The notes beneath the pieces were generated by a model. The model was not told where the DNA came from. It was given only the letters and a program-made list of their open reading frames with translations, and ran no database searches. Positions 1-7,325 of a stretch of DNA of 10,484 nt are shown here, piece after piece. Within the stretch, counting starts at the first letter, position 1. Every line of letters begins with the position of its first letter. The translations under genes were made by a program, and so were the position numbers. This DNA is from Sediminibacterium sp. (GTDB lineage: Bacteria; Bacteroidota; Bacteroidia; Chitinophagales; Chitinophagaceae), in contig JALRFB010000017.1 of NCBI GenBank assembly GCA_023256555.1, forward strand, positions 1-10,484, written 5' to 3'.

Positions 1-1028
1 ATTCTTTTGACATGCATATTACCTCTATTGTTAGTGCTAAATATTCGAATGATTTAGTTGTATTAAAAGAAGACGAGCATACTGCAGCAAATATTTTTTT
101 ATACCAGTTAAATAATATTGAGCAAAATCCTATAGCTATTACTGCAATTAATCCGCAACAATCTCAATATAATTGGTTGAATGCAGAAATAGTTCAATGG
201 AAAGCTTATACTGGTAAAACAGTAGAAGGGATTTTGTATAAACCTGAAGATTTTGATCCCAAAAAGAAATATCCAATGATTGTTTATTTTTATGAGAGAA
301 ATAATCAAACTTTACATAATTATATTCCACCAACTCCTACTGGATCAAGATTGAATATCTCGTTTTTTGCCAGCAGAGGTTATTTGGTTTTTGTTCCAGA
401 TATTTGGTACAAAACTGGCTATCCAGGACAAAGTGCTTATGATCATATTGTAAGTGGTACTAAAGCACTTATACAAAAAGGTTTTGTAGATAGTACAAAA
501 ATTGGATTACAAGGACAAAGCTGGGGAGGATATCAAATTGCTTATTTAATTACTAAAACAAATATGTATGCCGCAGCTTGGGCTGGAGCACCAGTAGTCA
601 ATATGACTAGTGCATATGGTGGTATTAGATGGGGGACTGGTATGAATAGACAATTCCAATATGAAAAAACACAATCAAGAATTGGTGCTACTTTATGGGA
701 AAAACCAGATTTATATTTAAAAAACTCTGCTTTATTTGAATTGCCAAAAGTACAAACTCCTTTGGTTATAATGAGTAATGATGCAGACGATGCAGTGCCT
801 TGGTATCAAGGAATTGAAATGTTTACTGCAATGAAAAGATTGAATAAAAAAGTATGGCTATTAGTATATAATAATGAGTTTCACAATCTTGTAGAAAGAA
901 AAAACAAGAAAGATATTCAAATCAGAGAGCAACAATTCTTTGATCATTATCTTAAAGGTGCTGAAATGCCAATGTGGATGTCAAAAGGTGTTCCAGCAAT
1001 TATGAAAGGAAGAACTATGGGACTATAA
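1..1028 (+). CDS. S9 family prolyl-oligopeptidase-type serine peptidase, C-terminal part (5' truncated by window edge)
   Basis: This is the alpha/beta-hydrolase catalytic domain of an S9 (prolyl oligopeptidase/DPP-like) peptidase, expected to cleave peptides, probably in the periplasm. The frame is open to base 1 (codons Ser-Phe-Asp precede the Met at 12), so the true start and the N-terminal beta-propeller lie outside the window. Counting from the Met at 12, the nucleophile is Ser170 in GQSWGGYQ. The likely acid is Asp258 in NDADDAVPWYQG and the likely base is His291 in NNEFHNL. The segment with FYERNN, YIPPTPTGS and the PDIWYKTGYPGQ stretch precedes the nucleophile elbow, as in the Bacteroidota S9 proteins I recall. 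The C-terminus (FFDHYLKGA...WMSKGVPA) also fits that group. The triad is intact and no frameshift is visible in the part present. The gene is convergent with the E2 gene and their ends overlap by 6 bp. Substrate is unknown, and a signal peptide cannot be judged. Confidence 0.93.
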   Translation, partial: SFDMHITSIVSAKYSNDLVVLKEDEHTAANIFLYQLNNIEQNPIAITAINPQQSQYNWLNAEIVQWKAYTGKTVEGILYKPEDFDPKKKYPMIVYFYERNNQTLHNYIPPTPTGSRLNISFFASRGYLVFVPDIWYKTGYPGQSAYDHIVSGTKALIQKGFVDSTKIGLQGQSWGGYQIAYLITKTNMYAAAWAGAPVVNMTSAYGGIRWGTGMNRQFQYEKTQSRIGATLWEKPDLYLKNSALFELPKVQTPLVIMSNDADDAVPWYQGIEMFTAMKRLNKKVWLLVYNNEFHNLVERKNKKDIQIREQQFFDHYLKGAEMPMWMSKGVPAIMKGRTMGL

Positions 1029-2456
1029 ATATTGGAACCATTGTCTATTGATGTCCCAGGCCTCAAAATTCTTAGCTACTGCAGCTAGGAATTGAGTGCC
1101 TTGAGCGCCATCTACAATTCTATGATCATAACTCATTGATAAGTACATCATATGTCTCACAAGTATCGCATCTCCTGCAGGTGTTTCCACCACTACTGGT
1201 CTTTTCTTTATAGCACCTAATGCTAAGACTGCAACCTGAGGTTGACTAATTATTGGCGTACCCATGATGCTTCCAAATGTACCCACATTGGTTACTGTAA
1301 AAGTACCATTCTGCGTATCCGAAGGTTTTAATTGATTATTTCTAGCTGCATTTGCCAGTTGATTCACTGCTTTAGATAATCCAACGATACTTAACTGATT
1401 TGCTCCTTTAATGACAGGAACAATTAAATTACCAGTTGGTAGAGCGGTCGCCATACCAATATTAATATCTTTTTTATAAATTACTTTATCACCTTCTAAA
1501 CTAGAATTGATGATAGGGAATTGCTCTAAAGCAGCAGCAATACCTTCTATAAACATTGGAGTATATGTTAGTTTAGTACCTTCTCTTTTCTCAAATAAAT
1601 TTTTTACCTTATCTCTCCATACTACCATATTGGTTACATCCACTTCTACAAATGAAGTAACATGAGGACTAGTATGAACACTGTCCACCATATGCTTTGC
1701 AATTAATTTGCGCATACGATCCATCTCTACAATTTCAACATTGCCTGTAATGATTACATCTTCAGGTTGTGCCAATTTTTGTGCAACATTAGTTTGCATA
1801 AAATCTGGTAAAGCTTCATTGTAAATTTGAGCAGGCTTTGGGCTAATTACATGTTCTGAATGAAGATTATTCGATGGTAATGATGTTACTTGCTTAGTTT
1901 GTGAAGGAACGACTATCTTACCCGATTTTTTTTCTTCTATATAGGACAAAATATCTTTTTTAGAAACCCTGCCTTGATTTCCAGTACCAGGAATGTCCTG
2001 TAATTCTTGCATAGAAATTCCCTCACTTTGTGCAATACTTATTACCAATGGTGAGAAAAACTTTTGATCCGAACTATTTGAAATAATTGGCGTAGAAGCA
2101 ATAGTAGGAGTGAAAGGAACTTCTTCTTTAATAGGTGCTTCCACTTTTACAGGTGCAGGAGCAGAGGAAGATGCTACTGGAGAGGGTGAACTTGAAATAG
2201 GGGTATCAATTGCTTTTTTAGAATCAATTTTTGCGATAACTGTACCTATTGGTACTACACTATTTACCTCAAACAATATCTCTGTAATTACCCCTTCAGC
2301 AGTTGAAGGTATTTCGCTATCCACTTTGTCAGTCGCTATATCCAATAATGTCTCGTCAAGATGAATAGTATCACCCACTTTCTTATGCCACTTTAAAATA
2401 GTAGCCTCCATTATACTTTCACCCAGTTTTGGTAAAACCAAATCAACAATTGGCAT
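1023..2456 (-). CDS. 2-oxo acid dehydrogenase complex E2 component (lipoyl acyltransferase, BkdB-like)
   Basis: This is the core dihydrolipoamide acyltransferase of a 2-oxo acid dehydrogenase complex. It transfers the acyl group from lipoyl-lysine to CoA in the cytoplasm. The 477 residues show the full E2 layout. A lipoyl domain (about 1-78) carries the lipoylated Lys44 in DIATDKVDSE. A Pro/Ser/Ala linker (about 84-128) follows, then an E3/E1-binding domain (about 134-172, SPLVISIAQSEGI...GRVSKKDIL), a second linker, and the catalytic domain (about 240-470). The active site is DHRIVDG, with His445 and Asp449. The catalytic domain (SPHVTSFVEVDVTNMV, KKDINIGMAT, GTFTVTNVGTFGS) resembles branched-chain E2 (BkdB) more than E. 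coli AceF, as far as I recall. Acetyl, branched-chain or mixed substrate use cannot be settled here. There is one lipoyl domain only. The start is ATG, 27 bp after the cinA stop, so the two are probably co-transcribed. A possible own promoter lies in that gap. No E1 or E3 gene is in the window. Confidence 0.95.
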   Translation of the reverse strand: MPIVDLVLPKLGESIMEATILKWHKKVGDTIHLDETLLDIATDKVDSEIPSTAEGVITEILFEVNSVVPIGTVIAKIDSKKAIDTPISSSPSPVASSSAPAPVKVEAPIKEEVPFTPTIASTPIISNSSDQKFFSPLVISIAQSEGISMQELQDIPGTGNQGRVSKKDILSYIEEKKSGKIVVPSQTKQVTSLPSNNLHSEHVISPKPAQIYNEALPDFMQTNVAQKLAQPEDVIITGNVEIVEMDRMRKLIAKHMVDSVHTSPHVTSFVEVDVTNMVVWRDKVKNLFEKREGTKLTYTPMFIEGIAAALEQFPIINSSLEGDKVIYKKDINIGMATALPTGNLIVPVIKGANQLSIVGLSKAVNQLANAARNNQLKPSDTQNGTFTVTNVGTFGSIMGTPIISQPQVAVLALGAIKKRPVVVETPAGDAILVRHMMYLSMSYDHRIVDGAQGTQFLAAVAKNFEAWDINRQWFQYL

Positions 2457-2472
2457 AAGGGATAATTTTAAG

Positions 2473-2480
2473 CAAAAATA
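2473..2480 (-). promoter_or_regulatory. candidate Bacteroidota -7 box for the E2 gene
   Basis: Read on the minus strand, the 27-bp gap between cinA and the E2 gene contains TATTTTTG, a perfect fit to the Bacteroidota TAnnTTTG -7 element. It ends 16 nt before the E2 ATG, much like the thioesterase promoter's spacing. The best upstream TTG (2505-2507, inside the cinA 3' end) is 24 nt away, slightly longer than the usual spacing. The site may add a second promoter for E2 on top of read-through from cinA. The match is short and the region AT-rich, so chance remains possible. Confidence 0.35.
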
Positions 2481-2483
2481 AGA

Positions 2484-3737
2484 CTAAATCTTATTGATTA
2501 TTAACAACCTAAGTAAATTTATGGCTTGAGTTGCAGTCACTTCAATATTCTTATGTCGGTCAAATCTTAGGTATAAAACCTTTGAAACTACCTTTTCTTT
2601 ATTTGCTACCCCAATCCATACCATCCCAAGCGGTTTTTCGTCTGTTTGACCAGAAGGGCCCATGATGCCACTTACAGAAACAGCATAGTCGGTTTTCATC
2701 TTTTCTCTAACTGCAATGGCCATTTGTTCTACAGCTTCCTTACTTACAGCACCAACTGTTTGCAAGATTTGGGTAGGTACGTCTAAAAACTCCGTTTTTA
2801 TTCTATTATCGTAACTAATAATCCCCCCAGTATAGAATTGTGAGGATCCAGCGTGTTTTGATAGTAAATGACCGATATATCCACCTGTACAACTTTCTGC
2901 GGTAGCAACAGTTTGGTTAGCTTTTTTAAGCATTTTACCCACTACCATTTCCATGGTTTCGTCTTCGTTAGTTACCAGATACTCTTTAACTAATTCGGTC
3001 AATTGATTGAATAATTGATCTATTTGTTGATTTAAAACAGTTTCATTGTTCCCAGAACCAGTTAATCTTAGTCTAACCATACCGTAATTAGGTAAGTAAG
3101 CCAATTTCACTTCCGATGGTAATTGGTTTTCGAAATCTTTGATTAATTCAGCTAAAAAAGATTCTCCAATGCCAGCTGTTAATAAGGTTCTATGGGCAAT
3201 TGGGTTGGTTTTAAAATGGGTTTTAATTCTTGGAATTACTTGTTCGGTCATTAACCATTTCATCTCATGAGGTACTCCAGGAAGAGAAAATACCAAAGTA
3301 TTCAATTTATTGAATAACATACCAGGTGCAGTGCCTTTTTCATTGAATAAAACCTCGCAAACATCGGGTACTTCTGCTTGTTTGCGGTTTCTTTCAATCA
3401 TTGGCTTTTTATGGATGTTTTCAAAAATATGAGTGATATGATCCAATGTAGGTTGATGTAAAGTCATTTTACCTCCAAAATAGCTATTCAATAAAGGCTT
3501 TGTAATGTCATCTGCAGTTGGGCCAAGACCTCCAGTTAAAATAACCACACTATTTTGACGAATAGCCAAATCTAAAGCTTCGGTTATGTCTTTTGCATTA
3601 TCTCCAACAGCTACTCTATGTTTGACTGCAACTCCAATAGCATTTAATTGTTGTGCTATATATGAGCTGTTGGTATCAATTACCTGACCAATTAATAGTT
3701 CGTCTCCGATAGTGATTATGCTTGCTTGAATAGACAT
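2484..3737 (-). CDS. cinA: CinA family protein: N-terminal MoCF-like nucleotide pyrophosphatase domain and C-terminal PncC-type NMN amidohydrolase domain
   Basis: CinA proteins act in pyridine-nucleotide salvage and repair. The C-terminal PncC domain deamidates nicotinamide mononucleotide, and the N-terminal COG1058/MoCF-like domain has been linked to ADP-ribose pyrophosphatase activity. The protein is full length for the family (417 residues). The N-terminal domain (about 1-170) shows GDELLIGQVIDTN (11-23), TGGLGPTADD (68-77) and SLPGVPHEM (151-159). A middle part (about 180-250) includes GIGES (189-193). The PncC domain (about 258-417) has TAESCTGG (279-286), with the conserved Ser282, then GGIISYDN (304-311) and SGIMGP (356-361). 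The loop after GP reads SGQT where I recall G-rich GGGT in many homologues. The start is an ATG followed by the family-typical beta strand (ASIITIGDE). The gene sits 47 bp downstream of the thioesterase gene and 27 bp upstream of the E2 gene, all on the same strand, so an operon is likely. The competence link in the name is historical. Confidence 0.95.
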   Translation of the reverse strand: MSIQASIITIGDELLIGQVIDTNSSYIAQQLNAIGVAVKHRVAVGDNAKDITEALDLAIRQNSVVILTGGLGPTADDITKPLLNSYFGGKMTLHQPTLDHITHIFENIHKKPMIERNRKQAEVPDVCEVLFNEKGTAPGMLFNKLNTLVFSLPGVPHEMKWLMTEQVIPRIKTHFKTNPIAHRTLLTAGIGESFLAELIKDFENQLPSEVKLAYLPNYGMVRLRLTGSGNNETVLNQQIDQLFNQLTELVKEYLVTNEDETMEMVVGKMLKKANQTVATAESCTGGYIGHLLSKHAGSSQFYTGGIISYDNRIKTEFLDVPTQILQTVGAVSKEAVEQMAIAVREKMKTDYAVSVSGIMGPSGQTDEKPLGMVWIGVANKEKVVSKVLYLRFDRHKNIEVTATQAINLLRLLIINKI

Positions 3738-3784
3738 TGTTCAGTTTAAATTGTAGGGTGCAAAGTAAACCAATATTTACCGCT

Positions 3785-4195
3785 TTAACTAAAATAAGAC
3801 CTTAGTTTTTCGAGCATTATTGGGGGCATAGATGCCTTATTTTGAAGCTTTTGATCCATAAAATACAACTTAACAGTACCCACAGTCAATAATTTACCTG
3901 CTTCGTTATAAACTTCCTGGTGAAAGGTAATTTTATGATCTATAGGTAGATCTTTAATGATAGTTTTTATAGTCAATAAGTCGTCATATTTGGCAGGTCT
4001 TAGATATTTGATATGTAAGTCAACTACTGGTAAAATAATCCCCATATCTTCTATGTCCTTATAACTAATCCCAAGCGATCTTAAGCTTTCTACACGACCT
4101 ACTTCAAAATATTGGGGGTAGTTACCATAGTATACTACATCCATTCTGTCTGTTTCAGCATACCTGACTCTAATTTGTGTGTTATGTTCGTACAT
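3785..4195 (-). CDS. acyl-CoA thioesterase, 4HBT hot-dog fold (YbgC/FadM-like)
   Basis: This is a single-domain hot-dog thioesterase of 136 residues that hydrolyses acyl-CoA thioesters in the cytoplasm; the preferred chain length is unknown. The active-site region is RYAETDRMDVVYYGNYPQYF (10-30), followed by EVGRVE. Asp16 aligns with the catalytic Asp of 4-hydroxybenzoyl-CoA thioesterase. The segment from about 58 to 75 (VDLHIKYLRPAKYDD) is the typical second strand pair. Residue 19 is Asp where family members normally have Gly, which is unusual. An upstream in-frame ATG at 4243 would add 16 residues (MEKQIRIVNLS...) unlike the family's N-terminus. It would also start upstream of a good promoter box, so I chose the ATG at 4195. 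It is the first gene of a likely minus-strand operon with cinA and E2. There is no tol-pal gene nearby, so the YbgC name would be misleading. Confidence 0.9.
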   Translation of the reverse strand: MYEHNTQIRVRYAETDRMDVVYYGNYPQYFEVGRVESLRSLGISYKDIEDMGIILPVVDLHIKYLRPAKYDDLLTIKTIIKDLPIDHKITFHQEVYNEAGKLLTVGTVKLYFMDQKLQNKASMPPIMLEKLRSYFS

Positions 4196-4314
4196 AATTA
4201 TCGTAATTGTTGACAAATTTACGATTCTAATCTGTTTTTCCACAATAAGTTGTTTTACTAAATCGTTCTAGAAATGGCCGTAATTTTACCATATTATAAA
4301 AAACATTGGTATTT
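4196..4314. other. divergent intergenic region
   Basis: This 119-bp gap is the longest non-coding stretch in the window. It holds the minus-strand promoter described separately. For the plus-strand TPR gene the best -7 candidate is TAATTTTA (4281-4288), one base off TAnnTTTG at the important final G, and no TTG lies at proper spacing. The forward promoter is therefore not clearly identified. No riboswitch-like structure, inverted repeat or small ORF with support was seen. Confidence 0.6.
4214..4245 (-). promoter_or_regulatory. Bacteroidota-type promoter for the thioesterase-cinA-E2 gene set
   Basis: On the minus strand, TAAATTTG (4214-4221) matches the Bacteroidota -7 consensus TAnnTTTG exactly. 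A TTG at 4243-4245 lies 21 nt upstream, within the usual range for the -33 element. Transcription would begin near 4207-4210, giving a leader of about a dozen nt before the ATG at 4195. This placement excludes the longer start at 4243. Confidence 0.6.
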
Positions 4315-7300
4315 ATGTCACATACTAGAAATTGGGTTATTTGTTTTGTTTTTCTAATTGCTACTTGCATTCAATTGAACGCTCAATCTTTTCAATATAG
4401 CAATCCTTTAAAAGATATTTTCAGTAAAGGAATGCAAGCCCTGAGACAAGGTGATACTTTGATTGCATATCAACATATTCAATCTGCCTATACATTCGAA
4501 GATAAACAAGATGATATCTGTTATTATTATTTGGCTTTATCATTGGCATTAGACAAGCCTTCTGCTCCAGGTTTAGCAAATACATGGATCGAAAAAACAA
4601 ATAATAGAATTTATAAATCAAGATTAAGTTATTTATTGGGGAAATACTATTTCAAACACACAAATGATCAATTAGCTATTAAGGCTTTCAAGAATGTGAG
4701 TATTGATGATCTAGAAAACTTTGAAATTTTAGTAATGAAATTTCAACAAGGATATTTGTATTTTAAAATAGGGGATTGGGATAAAGCTGCTGCATTGTTA
4801 AATAATGTAAGACAGGTTAAAAATTCAACCTATTATGCTGATGCTAACTATTATGCTGGTTTTATTGCTTTAGAAAGAAAAGACTTTAAATTAGCTTTAA
4901 GTTGTTTTCAAATTGCATCTACAAATAAAAATTATACCAAATTAGCACCATTTTATATTAGCCAACTATATTATTTTTTGGGTGATATTGATGCTGCCAT
5001 GTCTAATTGTGAAAAAGCTTTACAGCAAAAAGATCAATTCTATGAAGTACAGTTAAAACAATTAATGGGTCATTTATTGTTTGAGAAAAAAGATTACAAT
5101 AAAGCATTACCATATTTAGCTCAATACGCTGCAACACAAAAGAAAATTGAAACACAAGATCTTTACCAATTATCTTTTTGTTATTTCCAATCGCAAGAAT
5201 GGAATAAAGCAATTGAAGGTTTCAAGCAATTGGCCAATATTGAAGATTCTTTAGGCCAAAATAGTATGTACTTATTAGCTACTTCCTATTTGAAAACAAA
5301 GGATAAGTTTGGAGCAAAAAATGCATTTTTACTTTGTGCTACTAAGTCTCAAAATCTTGCTCAAAAAGAAATCTCTTTATTTAATTACGCTAAATTATGT
5401 TTTGAATTAAAAGAATTTAATACTGCGATTGCTAGTCTTGATAAATTTATTTCCAATTACCCTCATTCAGAATATGCGACAGAAGCAAAATCATTATGGA
5501 TTTCATCATTAGCATATAGTAATAATTTTATCCAAGCTTATGAGGCTTATGACAAGATCAATCAACCTGGAATAGAATTACTTAAAATTTATCCAAATAT
5601 TGTTTATGGAAGAGCTTGTCTATACTTAAATGATGGACAAATTGAAAAAGCTTATAGTTTATTTAGTCAATTACAATTCCTTCCATATAATGCTAAAGTG
5701 TTGCCAGCTACATTATTCTGGTTAGGGGAGTTGTCATACAAGCTGGGTCGTATACAAGAAAGTATTCAATACTTGGAATTATTTGTAAATGAACCTGTTG
5801 AACAAGGTGAAGTAGGAGTTAAACATGCTAAATACACTTTAGGGTATTGTTATTTGAAAAATAATAATTATTTAAAGGCTTTAGAACTTTTTGCCACTTC
5901 AGCATCTTATAACTCAAAGAATGCATTTGAAAATTATCAAAAAGATGCATTTGTAAGAATGGCTGATTGTCAAATGATGCTTAAACAATACAAACAAGCA
6001 TTACAATCATATCAGCAAGTGATTGATTTAGTTTGGAACTATGTAGATTATGCTACTTTACAAAAAGCCATTATTCTTGGTGGCATGGGGCAAACTAATG
6101 AAAAAGTAAAAATTTTAAAAGAGTTTGAAGATTTATTTCCTAATTCAAGTTATATCAATGATGCAAGAATTGAATTAGCAGATACTTATGTAAATCATGA
6201 AAATTTCCAAGAAGCCATAGCGCCATTATCAAAAATTATTTTAGATAAGAATGCATCTGCTTTTTATCCCCAAGCCCATTATAAATTAGGTATAGTATAC
6301 TTTAATTTGAATAAAAATGTAATGGCATTGCAAACATTTAGGGATTTATTTGCAAGCTATCCTACTTCAACTGAGTCTGATAATGCTGTTGAATTTGTAA
6401 GAAATATCTTTATAGAAGATCAAACACCAGAGTTATTTGTACAGTTTATGAATGATTTTGGAAAATCTTTATCTACCAACGAACAAGATTCATTAGTATA
6501 TAGATCTGCAATCATTAAATATGAACAAAGATTATATCCAGAAGCAGCTTTAGGGTTCACTAAATACCTACAAGGTTTTCCCAAAGGCAAATATCAATTA
6601 GATGCCAATTATCTAATTGCCGAAATAGCTTATTCAAAAGAACAGTATGATACAGCTGCCAAATATTTTGGAATAGTGGCAAATCAAGGCCCTAATAAAT
6701 TTGCAGAAAGAGCAGCATTATTGGCAGCCAGATTAAATTATTTCACATTAAAAAACGAAGCTTTAGCTGAAAATTATTTCTCCATTTTATTAAAAACCGC
6801 AACTCAACAAGAAAATAAAATGGAAGCATACAAGGGTTTATTAAGATGTCAGTATAAAGCACAAAAATGGGAGGAGGCTGCTACCATTGCTCAACAAATT
6901 TTAGGAGATAAATCTGCTGCAACTGATGATATACAAATGGCCAATATGTCTTTATTTCATTTTAATGTAAATAATAGAGATACAACTGCCGCATATCAAA
7001 TCTTATCAAAGATAATCAAGTCAAATCCATCGAATATTACTGCCGATGCACATTATCAATTAGCAGCATTATATCTTGCACAAAACAAATTAAGTATTGC
7101 TGAAAAAACGGCATTTGATGTTATAAAAAAACAATCAGCTTATGAATATTGGGTAACTAAAGCATATATATTACTAGGAGATATTTATGCAGCTCAAAAA
7201 GATAATTTTAATGCAATTGCAACCTATAAAAGTGTTGCAGAAAATGCCACTGACGAATCTTTAAAGCAAATTGCTCAAGAAAAATTAAAAGCTATTACAG

Positions 7301-7323
7301 AATCTACAAATACTATTAAATAA
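4315..7323 (+). CDS. secreted large tetratricopeptide-repeat (TPR) protein
   Basis: This is a periplasmic TPR scaffold of 1002 residues, presumably a protein-protein interaction platform; its partner and function are not known. A signal peptide is clear: a basic start (MSHTRNW), a hydrophobic core (about 7-19) and a Bacteroidota-style 'LNAQS' site with cleavage after Ala23. No lipobox cysteine follows, so it is not a lipoprotein. The rest is almost wholly helical repeats to about residue 990, with many TPR signatures such as GDWDKAAALL (near 153), KKDYNKALPYL, SQEWNKAIEGF, LKQYKQALQSY, ENFQEAIAPL and KEQYDTAAKYF. By eye there are well over a dozen repeats; some resemble the Sel1-free, BamD/YbgF-like TPRs of envelope proteins. 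No catalytic domain is visible. I chose the ATG at 4315. An in-frame TTG at 4306 would add only three residues and disturb nothing, but is less likely. The barrel gene starts 2 bp after its stop. From memory, large TPR proteins of this type sit beside a barrel gene in other Bacteroidota too. Confidence 0.9.
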   Translation: MSHTRNWVICFVFLIATCIQLNAQSFQYSNPLKDIFSKGMQALRQGDTLIAYQHIQSAYTFEDKQDDICYYYLALSLALDKPSAPGLANTWIEKTNNRIYKSRLSYLLGKYYFKHTNDQLAIKAFKNVSIDDLENFEILVMKFQQGYLYFKIGDWDKAAALLNNVRQVKNSTYYADANYYAGFIALERKDFKLALSCFQIASTNKNYTKLAPFYISQLYYFLGDIDAAMSNCEKALQQKDQFYEVQLKQLMGHLLFEKKDYNKALPYLAQYAATQKKIETQDLYQLSFCYFQSQEWNKAIEGFKQLANIEDSLGQNSMYLLATSYLKTKDKFGAKNAFLLCATKSQNLAQKEISLFNYAKLCFELKEFNTAIASLDKFISNYPHSEYATEAKSLWISSLAYSNNFIQAYEAYDKINQPGIELLKIYPNIVYGRACLYLNDGQIEKAYSLFSQLQFLPYNAKVLPATLFWLGELSYKLGRIQESIQYLELFVNEPVEQGEVGVKHAKYTLGYCYLKNNNYLKALELFATSASYNSKNAFENYQKDAFVRMADCQMMLKQYKQALQSYQQVIDLVWNYVDYATLQKAIILGGMGQTNEKVKILKEFEDLFPNSSYINDARIELADTYVNHENFQEAIAPLSKIILDKNASAFYPQAHYKLGIVYFNLNKNVMALQTFRDLFASYPTSTESDNAVEFVRNIFIEDQTPELFVQFMNDFGKSLSTNEQDSLVYRSAIIKYEQRLYPEAALGFTKYLQGFPKGKYQLDANYLIAEIAYSKEQYDTAAKYFGIVANQGPNKFAERAALLAARLNYFTLKNEALAENYFSILLKTATQQENKMEAYKGLLRCQYKAQKWEEAATIAQQILGDKSAATDDIQMANMSLFHFNVNNRDTTAAYQILSKIIKSNPSNITADAHYQLAALYLAQNKLSIAEKTAFDVIKKQSAYEYWVTKAYILLGDIYAAQKDNFNAIATYKSVAENATDESLKQIAQEKLKAITESTNTIK

Positions 7324-7325
7324 CC

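Noticed and set aside
108..333. Two overlapping minus-strand ORFs of about 60 residues inside the S9 peptidase gene
   Set aside because: They are antisense to a well-supported coding region, with Ile/Phe/Asn-rich translations and no motif; shadow ORFs.
2110..2364. Plus-strand ORF of 84 residues antisense to the E2 lipoyl domain and linker
   Set aside because: Its Ser/Thr/Gly-rich translation is explained by the Pro/Ser/Ala linker on the other strand; no start signal or family pattern.
3761..3768. TTACTTTG on the minus strand as a promoter for cinA
   Set aside because: One base off TAnnTTTG and no TTG at suitable distance; read-through from the thioesterase promoter is simpler.
3785..4195. 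Naming the thioesterase ybgC as part of a Tol-Pal operon
   Set aside because: No tolQ, tolR, tolA, tolB or pal gene is nearby; only the fold matches.
4210..4215. TTGACA on the plus strand resembling a sigma-70 -35 box
   Set aside because: No -10 hexamer lies at 16-18 bp, and Bacteroidota promoters use a different consensus. It overlaps the minus-strand -7 box by chance.
4306..4308. TTG as alternative start of the TPR protein
   Set aside because: The ATG three codons downstream is a better start and gives a standard signal peptide.
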